The translations under genes and the position numbers were made by a program. Below the pieces are notes generated by a model that worked only from the letters and a program-made list of their open reading frames with translations, ran no database searches and was not told where the DNA came from. Shown here piece after piece: positions 6,696 to 12,325 of a stretch of 12,325 nt of DNA. The stretch covers positions 1 to 12,325 of the forward strand of contig JBGVKB010000047.1 of assembly GCA_045118955.1 (NCBI GenBank), given 5' to 3'. The first letter of the stretch is position 1. Each line of letters opens with the position of its first letter. The stretch comes from SFJ001 sp045118955 (GTDB lineage: Bacteria; Bacillota; Clostridia; Oscillospirales; Ruminococcaceae).

Positions 6696-8867
6696 TCACG
6701 GATTGCTTTCGTCACGCCGATTTTTGCCGAGCTTTGCTCTGATTTTCGCCCAGATCCTTGCAAATGCTCCGTTTTTCGCCGCCTCTCCATCGGGCGTTTG
6801 CGCCGGCGGCGCGGGCGGGACCGCTGCGGGGGCGGGTTTCGCCGGCGGCTCGCTCTCCCCCGCGCCGGGCAGCGCCGCGAAGGTCATGGTCACCTTGAAC
6901 AGGTCGCCGTCCACCGTCAGCGCAAGGCGGCCGCCCTGCACCTGCACCAGACTTCGGGCGATGCTCAGGCCAAGGCCGCTGCCCTCGGTGCTGCGGCTGG
7001 CGTCCCCCCGCACAAAGCGCTCCATCAGCTCATCGGGGGAGATGTTCAGCTCCCGCGCGGAGACATTCTTCACGGTCAGCACCAGCCCGCCATCCGCCTG
7101 CTGAGCCGACAGGTACACCCGGGTGCAGGGCTGGGCGTATTTGCAGACGTTGCCCAGCAGGTTGTCCATCACCCGCCACATCAGCTTGCCGTCCAGCACC
7201 GCCCGCAGGCCGGGCTGTACGCTGACCACCGGGGTGAGCTGCGCCTCGGCGAGGCGGATCTCATACTCCGCCACCGCCTGACTCAGCAGCTCGCCCACGT
7301 CGGTGGGGGCGGTGTTCACCGGCAGGTTGCCGGTGGACGCCTTGGAGGCCTCCACCAGATCCTCGGTAAGCTTTTTCAGGCGGGTGCTCTGGCGGGCCAG
7401 AACCTGCACATATTCCGCCGCCTTCGGCTCCAGCGGCTCCTTTTGGAGAAGATCCACATAATTCACGATGGAGGTCAGCGGGGTCTTCAGGTCATGGGAC
7501 ACGTTGGTGATCAGCTCGGTCTTGAGTCGTTCGCTCTTCATGCGCTCCTCCACGGCGCGGCTCAGCCCCTCGCCCACCCGTGCAAGATCATGGGCGTGGG
7601 CGAGGTATTCGCCCCGCAGCCCCCGGGTGTCCGGCCGCTCAGCGAGCCGCCCCTCCGCCAGCGCGCGGATGTATTCCCGCAGGCCGGCAAGCTGCCATGT
7701 CTGGCTGAGTTGCCCTGCCGCCAGCGCCAGCACCGGCAGGAACATGAGGAAGTAGAAAAAGAACGGGAAGTGCCAGGCGATCCAGCCTTTGACCCACAGC
7801 ATGATGCACAGCTCGGCCAGCACCATGCCCCCCGCCCACAGGGCGGTGCGCCACATCAGGGGCAGCGCCGCGGCGCTTCGGCACAGGGCGCTCCAGACCC
7901 GGTACACAAGGGTGTTGCGCCAGAGCGTGCCGCTGTGGACACGCACCGCCAGCGTGCGCAGGGTCAGCAGCACCAGCAGCCCAATGCCCAGCGACGCCAG
8001 CACCACCCCCAGCATGGCAAGCCCCAGCATATCCAGTACATTGTACGCAAAATAGAGCAGCTCCACGAGCAACTCCAGCGGGGTCAGGTAGCCGTGATAG
8101 GAACCCACCTCCAGCCACAGAAGCACCGCCGCCGCCAGCACGGCCGCATCCAGCGGGATGCGATCCATCCAGTTGAGGGCCACGGTGCCGTCCGGCTGAC
8201 GGCCCGCCCGCCACAGATGCACCATCAGCGCCGCCAGCCCGCACAGGGCGATCAGCCCCGTGCCCGACAGGCCGAGATAGAAGTACACCTTGTCGTCCTC
8301 GTAGTCGTTCCACGCCGCCATCAGGGCGTCGTCGGCGGTGAGGGGCAGCTCCACTCCATAGCGGATCAGGATGGTGCTGTCCTTGAACTCGCCCCGACCC
8401 TGCAGGGACCAGTCCATTCCAAATTGGTCGGTCATGGTCTCGTCCTCGGGCAGGTTGGTGGCCGCCCGCAGCAGGCGAAAGCTGCCGTCGGACTGGAAGT
8501 CCTCCACGGTCAGGTACTCGCCCGGCGCAAGGCCCATGCCCGCAAGCCGCGCCATGTTGCTTTCCTGTGCGCTGCGGCTGGCGCTGTACAGGAACAGCTC
8601 ATACCGCAGGTTGGTCTTGTCGGCGGCCCACGCAGCCTGATCCAGCCCCTCAAGGCCGTTTTTGTTCACCTGCTCGGTCAGCTCGGTGATCAGCTGATAC
8701 CTCGCCTCCCTGTAGTGGTCGCTGGCGCGGAAGGTCTGAAAGGCCGGCCCGCCCAGCGAGGACCAGAGCCACAGCGTCCGCACCCCGAACTGCACCCCCA
8801 GCATCACCATCACCAAAAACACCGCCGCCGAGCAAAGCCCGTATTTTTTCTTCGTTTTCATGGTCAT
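6696..8867 (-). CDS. Multi-spanning sensor histidine kinase
   Basis: Membrane sensor that autophosphorylates and passes phosphate to the response regulator encoded just upstream. The 723 residues comprise one span at about 10-29, an extracytoplasmic region at about 31-190, a block of five to six further spans between 194 and 386, and a cytoplasmic kinase. The H-box is NVSHDLKTPLTS with phospho-accepting His458, the N-box is DNLLGNVCKYA (568-578), and the G2 box is EGSGLGLSIA (628-637). The usual DxGxG box is replaced by VKNVSA (599-604), as in a familiar clostridial subgroup. After the kinase core, residues about 668-699 are proline/alanine-rich and 700-718 form a basic amphipathic stretch (FARIWAKIRAKLGKNRR). 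The start overlaps the regulator's stop (ATGA); the ATG two codons later is better spaced from GGGGG and is a possible alternative start. The signal sensed is unknown. Confidence 0.92.
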   Translation of the reverse strand: MTMKTKKKYGLCSAAVFLVMVMLGVQFGVRTLWLWSSLGGPAFQTFRASDHYREARYQLITELTEQVNKNGLEGLDQAAWAADKTNLRYELFLYSASRSAQESNMARLAGMGLAPGEYLTVEDFQSDGSFRLLRAATNLPEDETMTDQFGMDWSLQGRGEFKDSTILIRYGVELPLTADDALMAAWNDYEDDKVYFYLGLSGTGLIALCGLAALMVHLWRAGRQPDGTVALNWMDRIPLDAAVLAAAVLLWLEVGSYHGYLTPLELLVELLYFAYNVLDMLGLAMLGVVLASLGIGLLVLLTLRTLAVRVHSGTLWRNTLVYRVWSALCRSAAALPLMWRTALWAGGMVLAELCIMLWVKGWIAWHFPFFFYFLMFLPVLALAAGQLSQTWQLAGLREYIRALAEGRLAERPDTRGLRGEYLAHAHDLARVGEGLSRAVEERMKSERLKTELITNVSHDLKTPLTSIVNYVDLLQKEPLEPKAAEYVQVLARQSTRLKKLTEDLVEASKASTGNLPVNTAPTDVGELLSQAVAEYEIRLAEAQLTPVVSVQPGLRAVLDGKLMWRVMDNLLGNVCKYAQPCTRVYLSAQQADGGLVLTVKNVSARELNISPDELMERFVRGDASRSTEGSGLGLSIARSLVQVQGGRLALTVDGDLFKVTMTFAALPGAGESEPPAKPAPAAVPPAPPAQTPDGEAAKNGAFARIWAKIRAKLGKNRRDESNP

Positions 8868-9568
8868 TTGCCCCCTTCCATCTTGTAGCCGTGGCCCCAG
8901 ACCACCTTCAAATAGCGGGGCTGGCCGGGCACCGCCTCGATCTTCTCCCGCAGATGGCGGATGTGCACCGCCACCGCGCCCTCGCTGCCCAGCGGGGTCT
9001 CGTTCCAGACCCGCCGGTAGATCTCTGCCGAGCTGAACACCTGCCCCGGGTGGCTCATCAACAGCTTCAGCAGGTTGTACTCGATGGGGGTCAGGCTCAC
9101 CGGGTCGCCGTCCACCGTCACCGCCTTGGCGCTGTCATCCAGCTCCACCCCGCCCACGGTCAGCCGCCCCTCGGCCGCGCCCGTCCCCACGTCCGCGCCG
9201 CCCAGCCGGGTGTACCGCCGCAGATGGCTGCGCACCCGCGCCTGCACCTCCACCGGGCTGAAGGGCTTGGTGATGTAGTCGTCCGCGCCCACGTCCAGCC
9301 CCAGGACCTTGTCCCCGTCCTCGCTCTTGGCGGTGATGAGGATGATGGGCACGTTGCTCACCCGGCGGATGGCGGCGGTGGCGGTCAGGCCGTCCATGCG
9401 GGGCATCATCACATCCATCAGCACAAGCTGAATGTCCTCCTTTTCCAGCACGTCCAGCGCCTGCTGACCGTCAAAGGCCTCAAAAATGGTGTGCTGCGCC
9501 GCCGACAGGTAGATGTTCAGCGCGTTCACGATGTCACGTTCATCGTCACAGATGAGAATGTTCGCCAT
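8864..9568 (-). CDS. OmpR/PhoB-family response regulator
   Basis: Cytoplasmic DNA-binding partner of the kinase that follows. The 234 residues contain a receiver domain (about 1-120) with the acidic pocket D8/D9, phospho-acceptor D52 in LVLMDVMMP, the conserved Thr near 79 and K101 in TKPF. A winged-helix DNA-binding domain follows (about 140-232: SLTPIEYNLLKLLMSHPGQVFSS, then VAVHIRHLREKI and the wing WGHGYKME). GGGGG stands five bases before the ATG at 9566-9568. Its stop overlaps the kinase start by four bases, so the two are translated together. TTAAG repeats upstream of its promoter suggest that it controls itself. Target genes are not evident; it is generically similar to VanR/CiaR-type regulators. 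Confidence 0.95.
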   Translation of the reverse strand: MANILICDDERDIVNALNIYLSAAQHTIFEAFDGQQALDVLEKEDIQLVLMDVMMPRMDGLTATAAIRRVSNVPIILITAKSEDGDKVLGLDVGADDYITKPFSPVEVQARVRSHLRRYTRLGGADVGTGAAEGRLTVGGVELDDSAKAVTVDGDPVSLTPIEYNLLKLLMSHPGQVFSSAEIYRRVWNETPLGSEGAVAVHIRHLREKIEAVPGQPRYLKVVWGHGYKMEGGK

Positions 9569-9628
9569 GGTGTCCCCCTTCGCCCGCCGGGCGGGCTGTC
9601 GCCCCCGGTCTCCCGGGCTTCTGACCTC

Positions 9629-9657
9629 ATTGTACCAGCCGCCCCATTAAGAGAAAA
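9629..9657 (-). promoter_or_regulatory. Promoter of the two-component operon
   Basis: TACAAT (9629-9634, minus strand) preceded by TGG is a good extended -10 element. The matching -35 position (9652-9657) reads TTTTCT and is poor, typical of a promoter that needs an activator such as a response regulator. Confidence 0.6.
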
Positions 9658-9685
9658 GCCGCAAACCTCTTAAGATTTGTTTAAG
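9647..9685 (-). promoter_or_regulatory. TTAAG repeats, probable response-regulator operator
   Basis: Read on the plus strand, TTAAG occurs at 9647-9651, 9670-9674 and 9681-9685. The last two form CTTAAG-N5-TTTAAG with an 11-base period, one mismatch from the TTTAAG-N5-TTTAAG site known for pneumococcal CiaR. The third copy is 23 bases away and abuts the -35 region. Placement just upstream of a weak -35 fits activation or autoregulation by the encoded OmpR-type regulator. Confidence 0.5.
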
Positions 9686-9694
9686 CTCTCACGC

Positions 9695-9719
9695 AAAAAG
9701 CCGCCGCGCCGGGGCTTTT
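9695..9719 (-). terminator. Terminator after the sigma/anti-sigma operon
   Basis: AAAAGCC (9696-9702) and GGCTTTT (9713-9719) form a stem around a GC-rich loop, with five T at 9699-9695 on the minus strand. It lies about 40 bases after the anti-sigma stop codon. The same bases can work in the other direction, and GCCGCCG (9700-9706) can alternatively pair with CGGCGGC at 9732-9738. Confidence 0.7.
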
Positions 9720-9757
9720 CTGCCCACAGCACGGCGGCTGTCCGTTGTTTTTTGATA

Positions 9758-10339
9758 TCAGCCGCAGAGCAGCCCCCGCAGCCGCTCCACCTCCGCGGCC
9801 GGTACCGCGCCCCCATCCTGCCGGGCGGCGTCGGTCAGCCACGCGTCCCAGCCCTCGGCGGGCACCTCCAGTGCCAGCAGCTCCCCGTCGGTCATGGCCA
9901 GCAGGTCGCTCAGGGTCAGACGCTTCCCATCGGCCTTTTGAGCCGCGGAATTCCTTTGCAGATCGTCCTGCCCTACGCTCCGCATGGCGGCAGACGGCTC
10001 GTCCGTCTTTGTGTCCTCACCCGCCCCATCGGGCAGGGCGTACCCCACCGATGCATCGGTCACCGACGCCATCTCCGGCTGGACAAGGGGCGCAGGCTCG
10101 CCCTGCCGCGCAGGCAGGGAACTCTGCGGCTCACCGCCGCGCCAGACCGCCACGCACAGCATCAGGCAGGCCGCGGCCGCCAAGCCGCCGGTCAGGGCGC
10201 GAAAGGGCACCCTCCGCCCGCGCTTTGCCGGGGCGGGCGGGGTCTCGGCGGCTTCATCGGCCATCGCCGCCAGCCGCCGGCGCAGCGCCTCCGAGGCGTG
10301 CAGCCGATCCAGTTCGCTTCGATATTCTTCCATGGGCAC
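9758..10339 (-). CDS. Putative membrane-bound anti-sigma factor
   Basis: Likely holds the sigma factor encoded just upstream at the membrane until a signal releases it. The 193 residues have a cytoplasmic head of about 47 residues (EEYRSELDRLHASEALRRRL, a helical segment commonly found in clostridial anti-sigma partners) and a basic patch KRGRR. One membrane span follows at about 48-66 (ALTGGLAAAACLMLCVAVW), then an outer domain of about 125 residues rich in Ala, Asp and Glu. No HxxxCxxC zinc motif is present, so it is not a ZAS-type anti-sigma factor. The GTG at 10337-10339 has GGAGG eight bases upstream, within the sigma gene; the ATG two codons later (10331-10333) is an alternative. The role is inferred from topology and gene order. 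Confidence 0.7.
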   Translation of the reverse strand: MPMEEYRSELDRLHASEALRRRLAAMADEAAETPPAPAKRGRRVPFRALTGGLAAAACLMLCVAVWRGGEPQSSLPARQGEPAPLVQPEMASVTDASVGYALPDGAGEDTKTDEPSAAMRSVGQDDLQRNSAAQKADGKRLTLSDLLAMTDGELLALEVPAEGWDAWLTDAARQDGGAVPAAEVERLRGLLCG

Positions 10340-10340
10340 C

Positions 10341-10820
10341 TCACTCGCCTCCTTCCAGCTTTGTGCGCAGGGCCTCCCGGCCGCGGCGCAGCCAGGTCAA
10401 TACGGTGTTGGGCTTGGTCTGCAGGAGCCGCGCGATCTCCTTGGCGGTATAGCCCTCGTAATAATGCAGGTAAATGGCGTCGCGATAATTCTGCGGAAGC
10501 TGCCGCACCAGGGTCAGCACCGGCAGCTCCGGGGTCTGCGCCGGGTCGGGCAGATCCTCCGACAGCTCCACGTCCCGGCGGTGGGCCGCCCTGGCCAGCG
10601 TATGGCAGTGGTTGATGGTCACGCGGATGAGCCACGCCTTCAGATGCTCCTCGCTCTCAAAGCCCTTGCCGCTGCGCATCAGCTTTTCAAACACATCCTG
10701 CACCACATCCTCGGCATCGTTCAGGCTGGGGGCGTAGTGGGCCGCCAGCCGCAGCACCATGTCGGTGTAGTGCTCGATCGCAAACGCCAGGGGGTCTTCC
10801 ATCAGGGCAATGCCCGCCAT
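10341..10820 (-). CDS. ECF-type RNA polymerase sigma factor
   Basis: Directs RNA polymerase to a specialised promoter set, probably in answer to an envelope signal. The 159 residues have region 2 at about 15-75 (DAEDVVQDVFEKLM at 35-48, AWLIRVTINHC at 62-72) and region 4 at about 105-155 (LPQNYRDAIYLHYYEGYTAKEIARLL, then the recognition helix TKPNTVLTWLRRGREAL). There is no sigma region 1 or 3, as expected for the ECF group. The ATG at 10818-10820 is preceded by AAAGGAGG nine bases upstream. The putative anti-sigma gene begins immediately after its stop. The promoter upstream looks like an ordinary extended -10 sigma-A promoter rather than an ECF -35 AAC-type element. Confidence 0.92.
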   Translation of the reverse strand: MAGIALMEDPLAFAIEHYTDMVLRLAAHYAPSLNDAEDVVQDVFEKLMRSGKGFESEEHLKAWLIRVTINHCHTLARAAHRRDVELSEDLPDPAQTPELPVLTLVRQLPQNYRDAIYLHYYEGYTAKEIARLLQTKPNTVLTWLRRGREALRTKLEGGE

Positions 10821-10896
10821 GGCGATCGTCCTCCTTTTATCCTAATACGCGCCGAAGCCCCGCAGGATTGCACCGGCACGAAAATTTCTTTTATAA

Positions 10897-10905
10897 AGTA
10901 TAGCA
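10897..10905 (-). promoter_or_regulatory. Extended -10 promoter of the sigma factor gene
   Basis: TGC-TATACT on the minus strand (-10 hexamer at 10897-10902, TGC at 10903-10905) in an otherwise GC-rich stretch. No -35 match is seen 16-18 bases upstream. The leader is about 70 nt. Confidence 0.5.
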
Positions 10906-10915
10906 CACAGCGCAA

Positions 10916-10949
10916 GGCGGCGCGAGCGCCCGAAGGCACCCGCGCCGCC
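10916..10949 (-). terminator. Very stable UUCG hairpin, possible terminator without U-tract
   Basis: The minus-strand RNA forms a 15-bp stem including two G-U pairs, capped by a c(UUCG)g tetraloop. The plus-strand RNA would have two A-C mismatches, so the structure is optimised for the minus strand. It begins 23 bases after the stop of the 94-residue gene and lies upstream of the sigma promoter. No T-run follows, so it may protect the 3' end of the mRNA rather than terminate. Confidence 0.5.
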
Positions 10950-10972
10950 CATGGGGGTCTGTGTCCCGCGGC

Positions 10973-11257
10973 TCACACATGGATGCCGCTCTCGCCCAGA
11001 TACAGGGCACCGTACTTTTTCACCGTCCAGTCGTCGGCACGGCCGCCCGCGCCGCGGACGCGGTACAGCTTCGCGTCCTCATAGCGGGTCATGGCGCCGG
11101 GGCGCTCGGTCACGTCCAGCGTCAGGGCGGTCAGAGGGTGGCCCTCCAGCGCGACCGCCAGCCGCAGCGCCCCCAGAGGGGTAAACATCACATAGCCCGC
11201 CAGCAGCACACACAGCACCGCCGCGATCAGTTTGGGCATCCGTCTGGTCTCACGCAT
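10973..11257 (-). CDS. Small membrane or secreted protein, unknown function
   Basis: The 94 residues have a basic N-terminus (MRETRRMPK), one hydrophobic segment at about 9-29 and a polar remainder of about 65 residues. The remainder has a V/L-rich part (LRLAVALEGHPLTALTLDV) followed by a mixed part (YEDAKLYRVRGAGGRADDWTVKKYGALYLGESGIHV). I do not recognise the family. The hydrophobic segment may be a signal anchor, leaving the C-terminal part outside the cell. GGCGGG lies seven bases before the ATG at 11255-11257, a moderate site; MPKLI six codons later could also start. It is followed by a strong hairpin and then the sigma/anti-sigma pair, but separate promoters suggest it is not in that operon. 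Confidence 0.6.
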   Translation of the reverse strand: MRETRRMPKLIAAVLCVLLAGYVMFTPLGALRLAVALEGHPLTALTLDVTERPGAMTRYEDAKLYRVRGAGGRADDWTVKKYGALYLGESGIHV

Positions 11258-11282
11258 CGTTCTTCCCGCCTTTCCTCGCCGT

Positions 11283-11305
11283 GCGGGGCATCTCAGACAC
11301 CCCGC
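11283..11305 (-). other. Hairpin in the leader of the 94-residue gene
   Basis: In minus-strand RNA, GCGGGGUGUC and GAUGCCCCGC form a 10-bp stem (two G-U pairs) with a UGA loop, just upstream of the ribosome-binding site of the gene starting at 11257. No U-tract follows. The A-C mismatches on the other strand indicate a minus-strand role. An AT-rich patch at about 11341-11390 further upstream probably carries the promoters for this gene and for the divergent gene at 11453, but I cannot assign hexamers with confidence. Confidence 0.4.
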
Positions 11306-11452
11306 GGTCCGTCCTCTTTACCCTTTAGACGAGAGAAGTATGCGGAATATTTCACTTTTGCAAAAATAATTGTAATTTTTTTGTTACCCATCGCCGGGTA
11401 TCGCCGCCCCGTCCCCGCGGCACACTGTAAACCGTCGAAGGGAGGTGTTTTT

Positions 11453-11641
11453 ATGGAGCAATACTATCGCCTGCCCCGGGATGTGGTGGGGGACGACCCG
11501 GAGCTGCTGGCCTTCTGGGACTGTATGCCCGGTGTGGCACAGCTCAATCTGCTGAAGAGCGGCATCACCGTGTCCACCCTCGGGGAGCTGAAGCAGCTCG
11601 CCGCCCACTTTGCGCCGGGCAGCGGCGGCACCACCTCATAA
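11453..11641 (+). CDS. Small 62-residue protein, unknown function
   Basis: The only convincing plus-strand gene. It has an excellent ribosome-binding site (GGGAGG, seven bases before the ATG at 11453-11455) and is followed four bases after its stop by a 12-bp terminator hairpin. This layout supports a real, monocistronic small protein. The sequence starts MEQYYRLPRDVVGDDPELLAFWDCMPG and continues LLKSGITVSTLGELKQLAAHF. No signal peptide, membrane span or metal-binding cluster is seen, so it is probably cytoplasmic and mainly helical; it has a single cysteine at 24. The tail GSGGTTS is probably disordered. I do not recognise a named family. The same frame is open for hundreds of bases upstream, but that part has no ribosome-binding site and is antisense to other genes. 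Confidence 0.75.
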   Translation: MEQYYRLPRDVVGDDPELLAFWDCMPGVAQLNLLKSGITVSTLGELKQLAAHFAPGSGGTTS

Positions 11642-11644
11642 GCG

Positions 11645-11686
11645 CATCGCCCGCGGAGGTCTGACCCCGCGGGCGATGTTTGGTTT
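11645..11686 (+). terminator. Intrinsic terminator of the 62-residue gene
   Basis: A 12-bp perfect stem (CATCGCCCGCGG at 11645-11656 with its complement at 11667-11678) is followed on the plus strand by TTTGGTTT. On the minus strand no T-run follows, so it mainly serves the plus-strand gene, although it also lies at the 3' end of the minus-strand BNR gene. Confidence 0.75.
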
Positions 11687-11690
11687 CGGC

Positions 11691-12275
11691 TCATCGGTCG
11701 GCAAAGGCCCAGGTCTCGCCGCCGTCCCGGGAGAGGTACTGCAGCAGGCTCACCTGCTGGCCCGCGCCGCTGCCCCGGCGGTACACCCGCACCGGCAGGA
11801 CGATGGCCTCCCCCATCCGCTGGGGGGACAGCGCCTCCGCCCGCAGCAGGCCGGGCAGCGCCGGCAGCTCAACGGACAGCGGCTGCCAGCTCGCCCCGCC
11901 ATCCCGGGTCACGCTCACCCGGGGCGCGGTCTGCTCCTCGGCGGTGCTGCACAAAAAGCCCAGCTCCTCCGACACAAACCCGCCGCCGCACAGCCATGCG
12001 TCCGGGTCGCCGCCCTGCAATACCGCCCTCAGCGTCCACTCGGCACCGCCATCGGCGGTGAGCCAGAGGAACCGCCGGGCGCGGTCGGTCTCCAGCACCA
12101 GCGCGCCGCCCTGCGCCGACCAGAAGCTCACGAACAGCTCCGCCGCCAGCTCGTCCTCCTCCAGCTCCGGGACAGGCAGGGGCAGCGCCGCCCAATGCGC
12201 GCCCCGGTCGGCGCTGCGGTACAGCGTGCCCCGCGGCTCCTCCCCCAAGGGCAGGCCCAGCAGCCCCACAAACAC
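11691..12275 (-). CDS. BNR/Asp-box repeat protein (beta-propeller-like), 194-residue open part
   Basis: The frame contains four Asp-boxes of the S/T-x-D-x-G-x-x-W type: SADRGAHW (21-28), TADGGAEW (73-80), TRDGGASW (123-130) and SRDGGETW (182-189), spaced about 50-60 residues like blades of a sialidase- or Ycf48-type propeller. Such repeats occur in secreted glycosidases and in assembly or surface proteins; no sialidase catalytic residues can be assigned, so no enzymatic role is claimed. The open part begins at a GTG (12273-12275) with GGAGGGG six bases before it, which could start translation. However, the same frame continues upstream beyond a TAG at 12279-12281 in propeller-like sequence, and four blades are too few for a usual propeller. 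Either the gene carries a nonsense change or it starts here. No signal peptide is visible in the open part. Confidence 0.6.
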   Translation of the reverse strand: MFVGLLGLPLGEEPRGTLYRSADRGAHWAALPLPVPELEEDELAAELFVSFWSAQGGALVLETDRARRFLWLTADGGAEWTLRAVLQGGDPDAWLCGGGFVSEELGFLCSTAEEQTAPRVSVTRDGGASWQPLSVELPALPGLLRAEALSPQRMGEAIVLPVRVYRRGSGAGQQVSLLQYLSRDGGETWAFADR

Positions 12276-12278
12276 GGT

Positions 12279-12325
12279 CTACCCCTCCACCGCCCCATGG
12301 GGGACCGCCAACACCCCGGCGGGCG
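12279..12325 (-). pseudogene. Upstream part of the BNR gene, ended by an in-frame TAG (cut by window edge)
   Basis: In the same frame as the BNR protein, the last bases of the window encode PAGVLAVPHGAVEG and then TAG (12279-12281). Joined across the stop, the sequence reads as a plausible propeller strand pair (GVLAVPHGAVEG then TVFVGLLGL). This suggests one longer gene interrupted by a single-codon change, natural or a sequencing error. Only 47 bases are visible, so a separate upstream gene ending here cannot be excluded. Confidence 0.4.

Noticed and set aside
6360..8888. Very long plus-strand open frame of about 842 residues
   Set aside because: It is antisense to the histidine kinase and has the His/Gln/Arg-rich composition of a reverse-frame shadow in GC-rich DNA.
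9984..11084. Plus-strand open frame over the sigma/anti-sigma region
   Set aside because: It is antisense to two well-supported genes and has no start signal.
11341..11390. Promoter hexamers for the divergent genes at 11257 and 11453
   Set aside because: The patch is AT-rich and several partial matches exist (TTGCAA/TGTTAC, TTACAA/AAATAT), but none is good enough to choose.

Overview
The window reads as about 12.3 kb of chromosome from a fairly GC-rich Firmicute, most likely a gut Oscillospiraceae/Ruminococcaceae relative (Gemmiger, Subdoligranulum or Faecalibacterium type). This rests on the clostridial style of the proteins (two-component pair, small ECF sigma/anti-sigma pair, plant FatA-like acyl-ACP thioesterase), purine-rich Shine-Dalgarno sites and sigma-A-type promoters. 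Genus is inference. Almost everything is on the minus strand. I see no tRNA, rRNA, CRISPR array, insertion sequence or phage gene.

Layout, left to right. (1) 1-991: the N-terminal 330 residues of an IMP dehydrogenase (guaB), cut by the window edge, of an unusual type very like the Tritrichomonas foetus enzyme. (2) 992-1479: a gene-poor stretch holding the guaB promoter and structured leader, and a possible small RNA unit (near-consensus promoter, folded about 147-nt transcript, strong terminator). (3) 1480-2220: a single-gene acyl-ACP thioesterase with its own promoter. (4) 2374-6648: a complete spermidine/putrescine ABC transporter operon, potA-potB-potC-potD, from a consensus promoter to a strong terminator. 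Its leader contains an inverted repeat that could mask the potA ribosome-binding site, and its binding protein has a C-terminal membrane anchor rather than a lipobox. (5) 6696-9568: a two-component system (OmpR-type regulator, then a multi-spanning histidine kinase), preceded by TTAAG repeats resembling a CiaR-type operator. (6) 9758-10820: an ECF-like sigma factor coupled to a putative anti-sigma factor. (7) 10973-11257: a small membrane or secreted protein. (8) 11453-11641: the only convincing plus-strand gene, a 62-residue protein with an excellent ribosome-binding site and its own terminator. (9) 11691-12325: a protein with four Asp-box (BNR) repeats whose reading frame is broken near the right edge by a TAG codon.

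Functional picture: housekeeping purine synthesis, fatty-acid release and polyamine import lie beside three signalling or envelope-facing units. Nothing in the sequence proves that the two-component system or the sigma factor controls the neighbouring genes. The best candidates for something undescribed are the small RNA unit, the masked pot leader, the cationic proline-linked tail of the kinase, the small plus-strand protein and the interrupted BNR gene.
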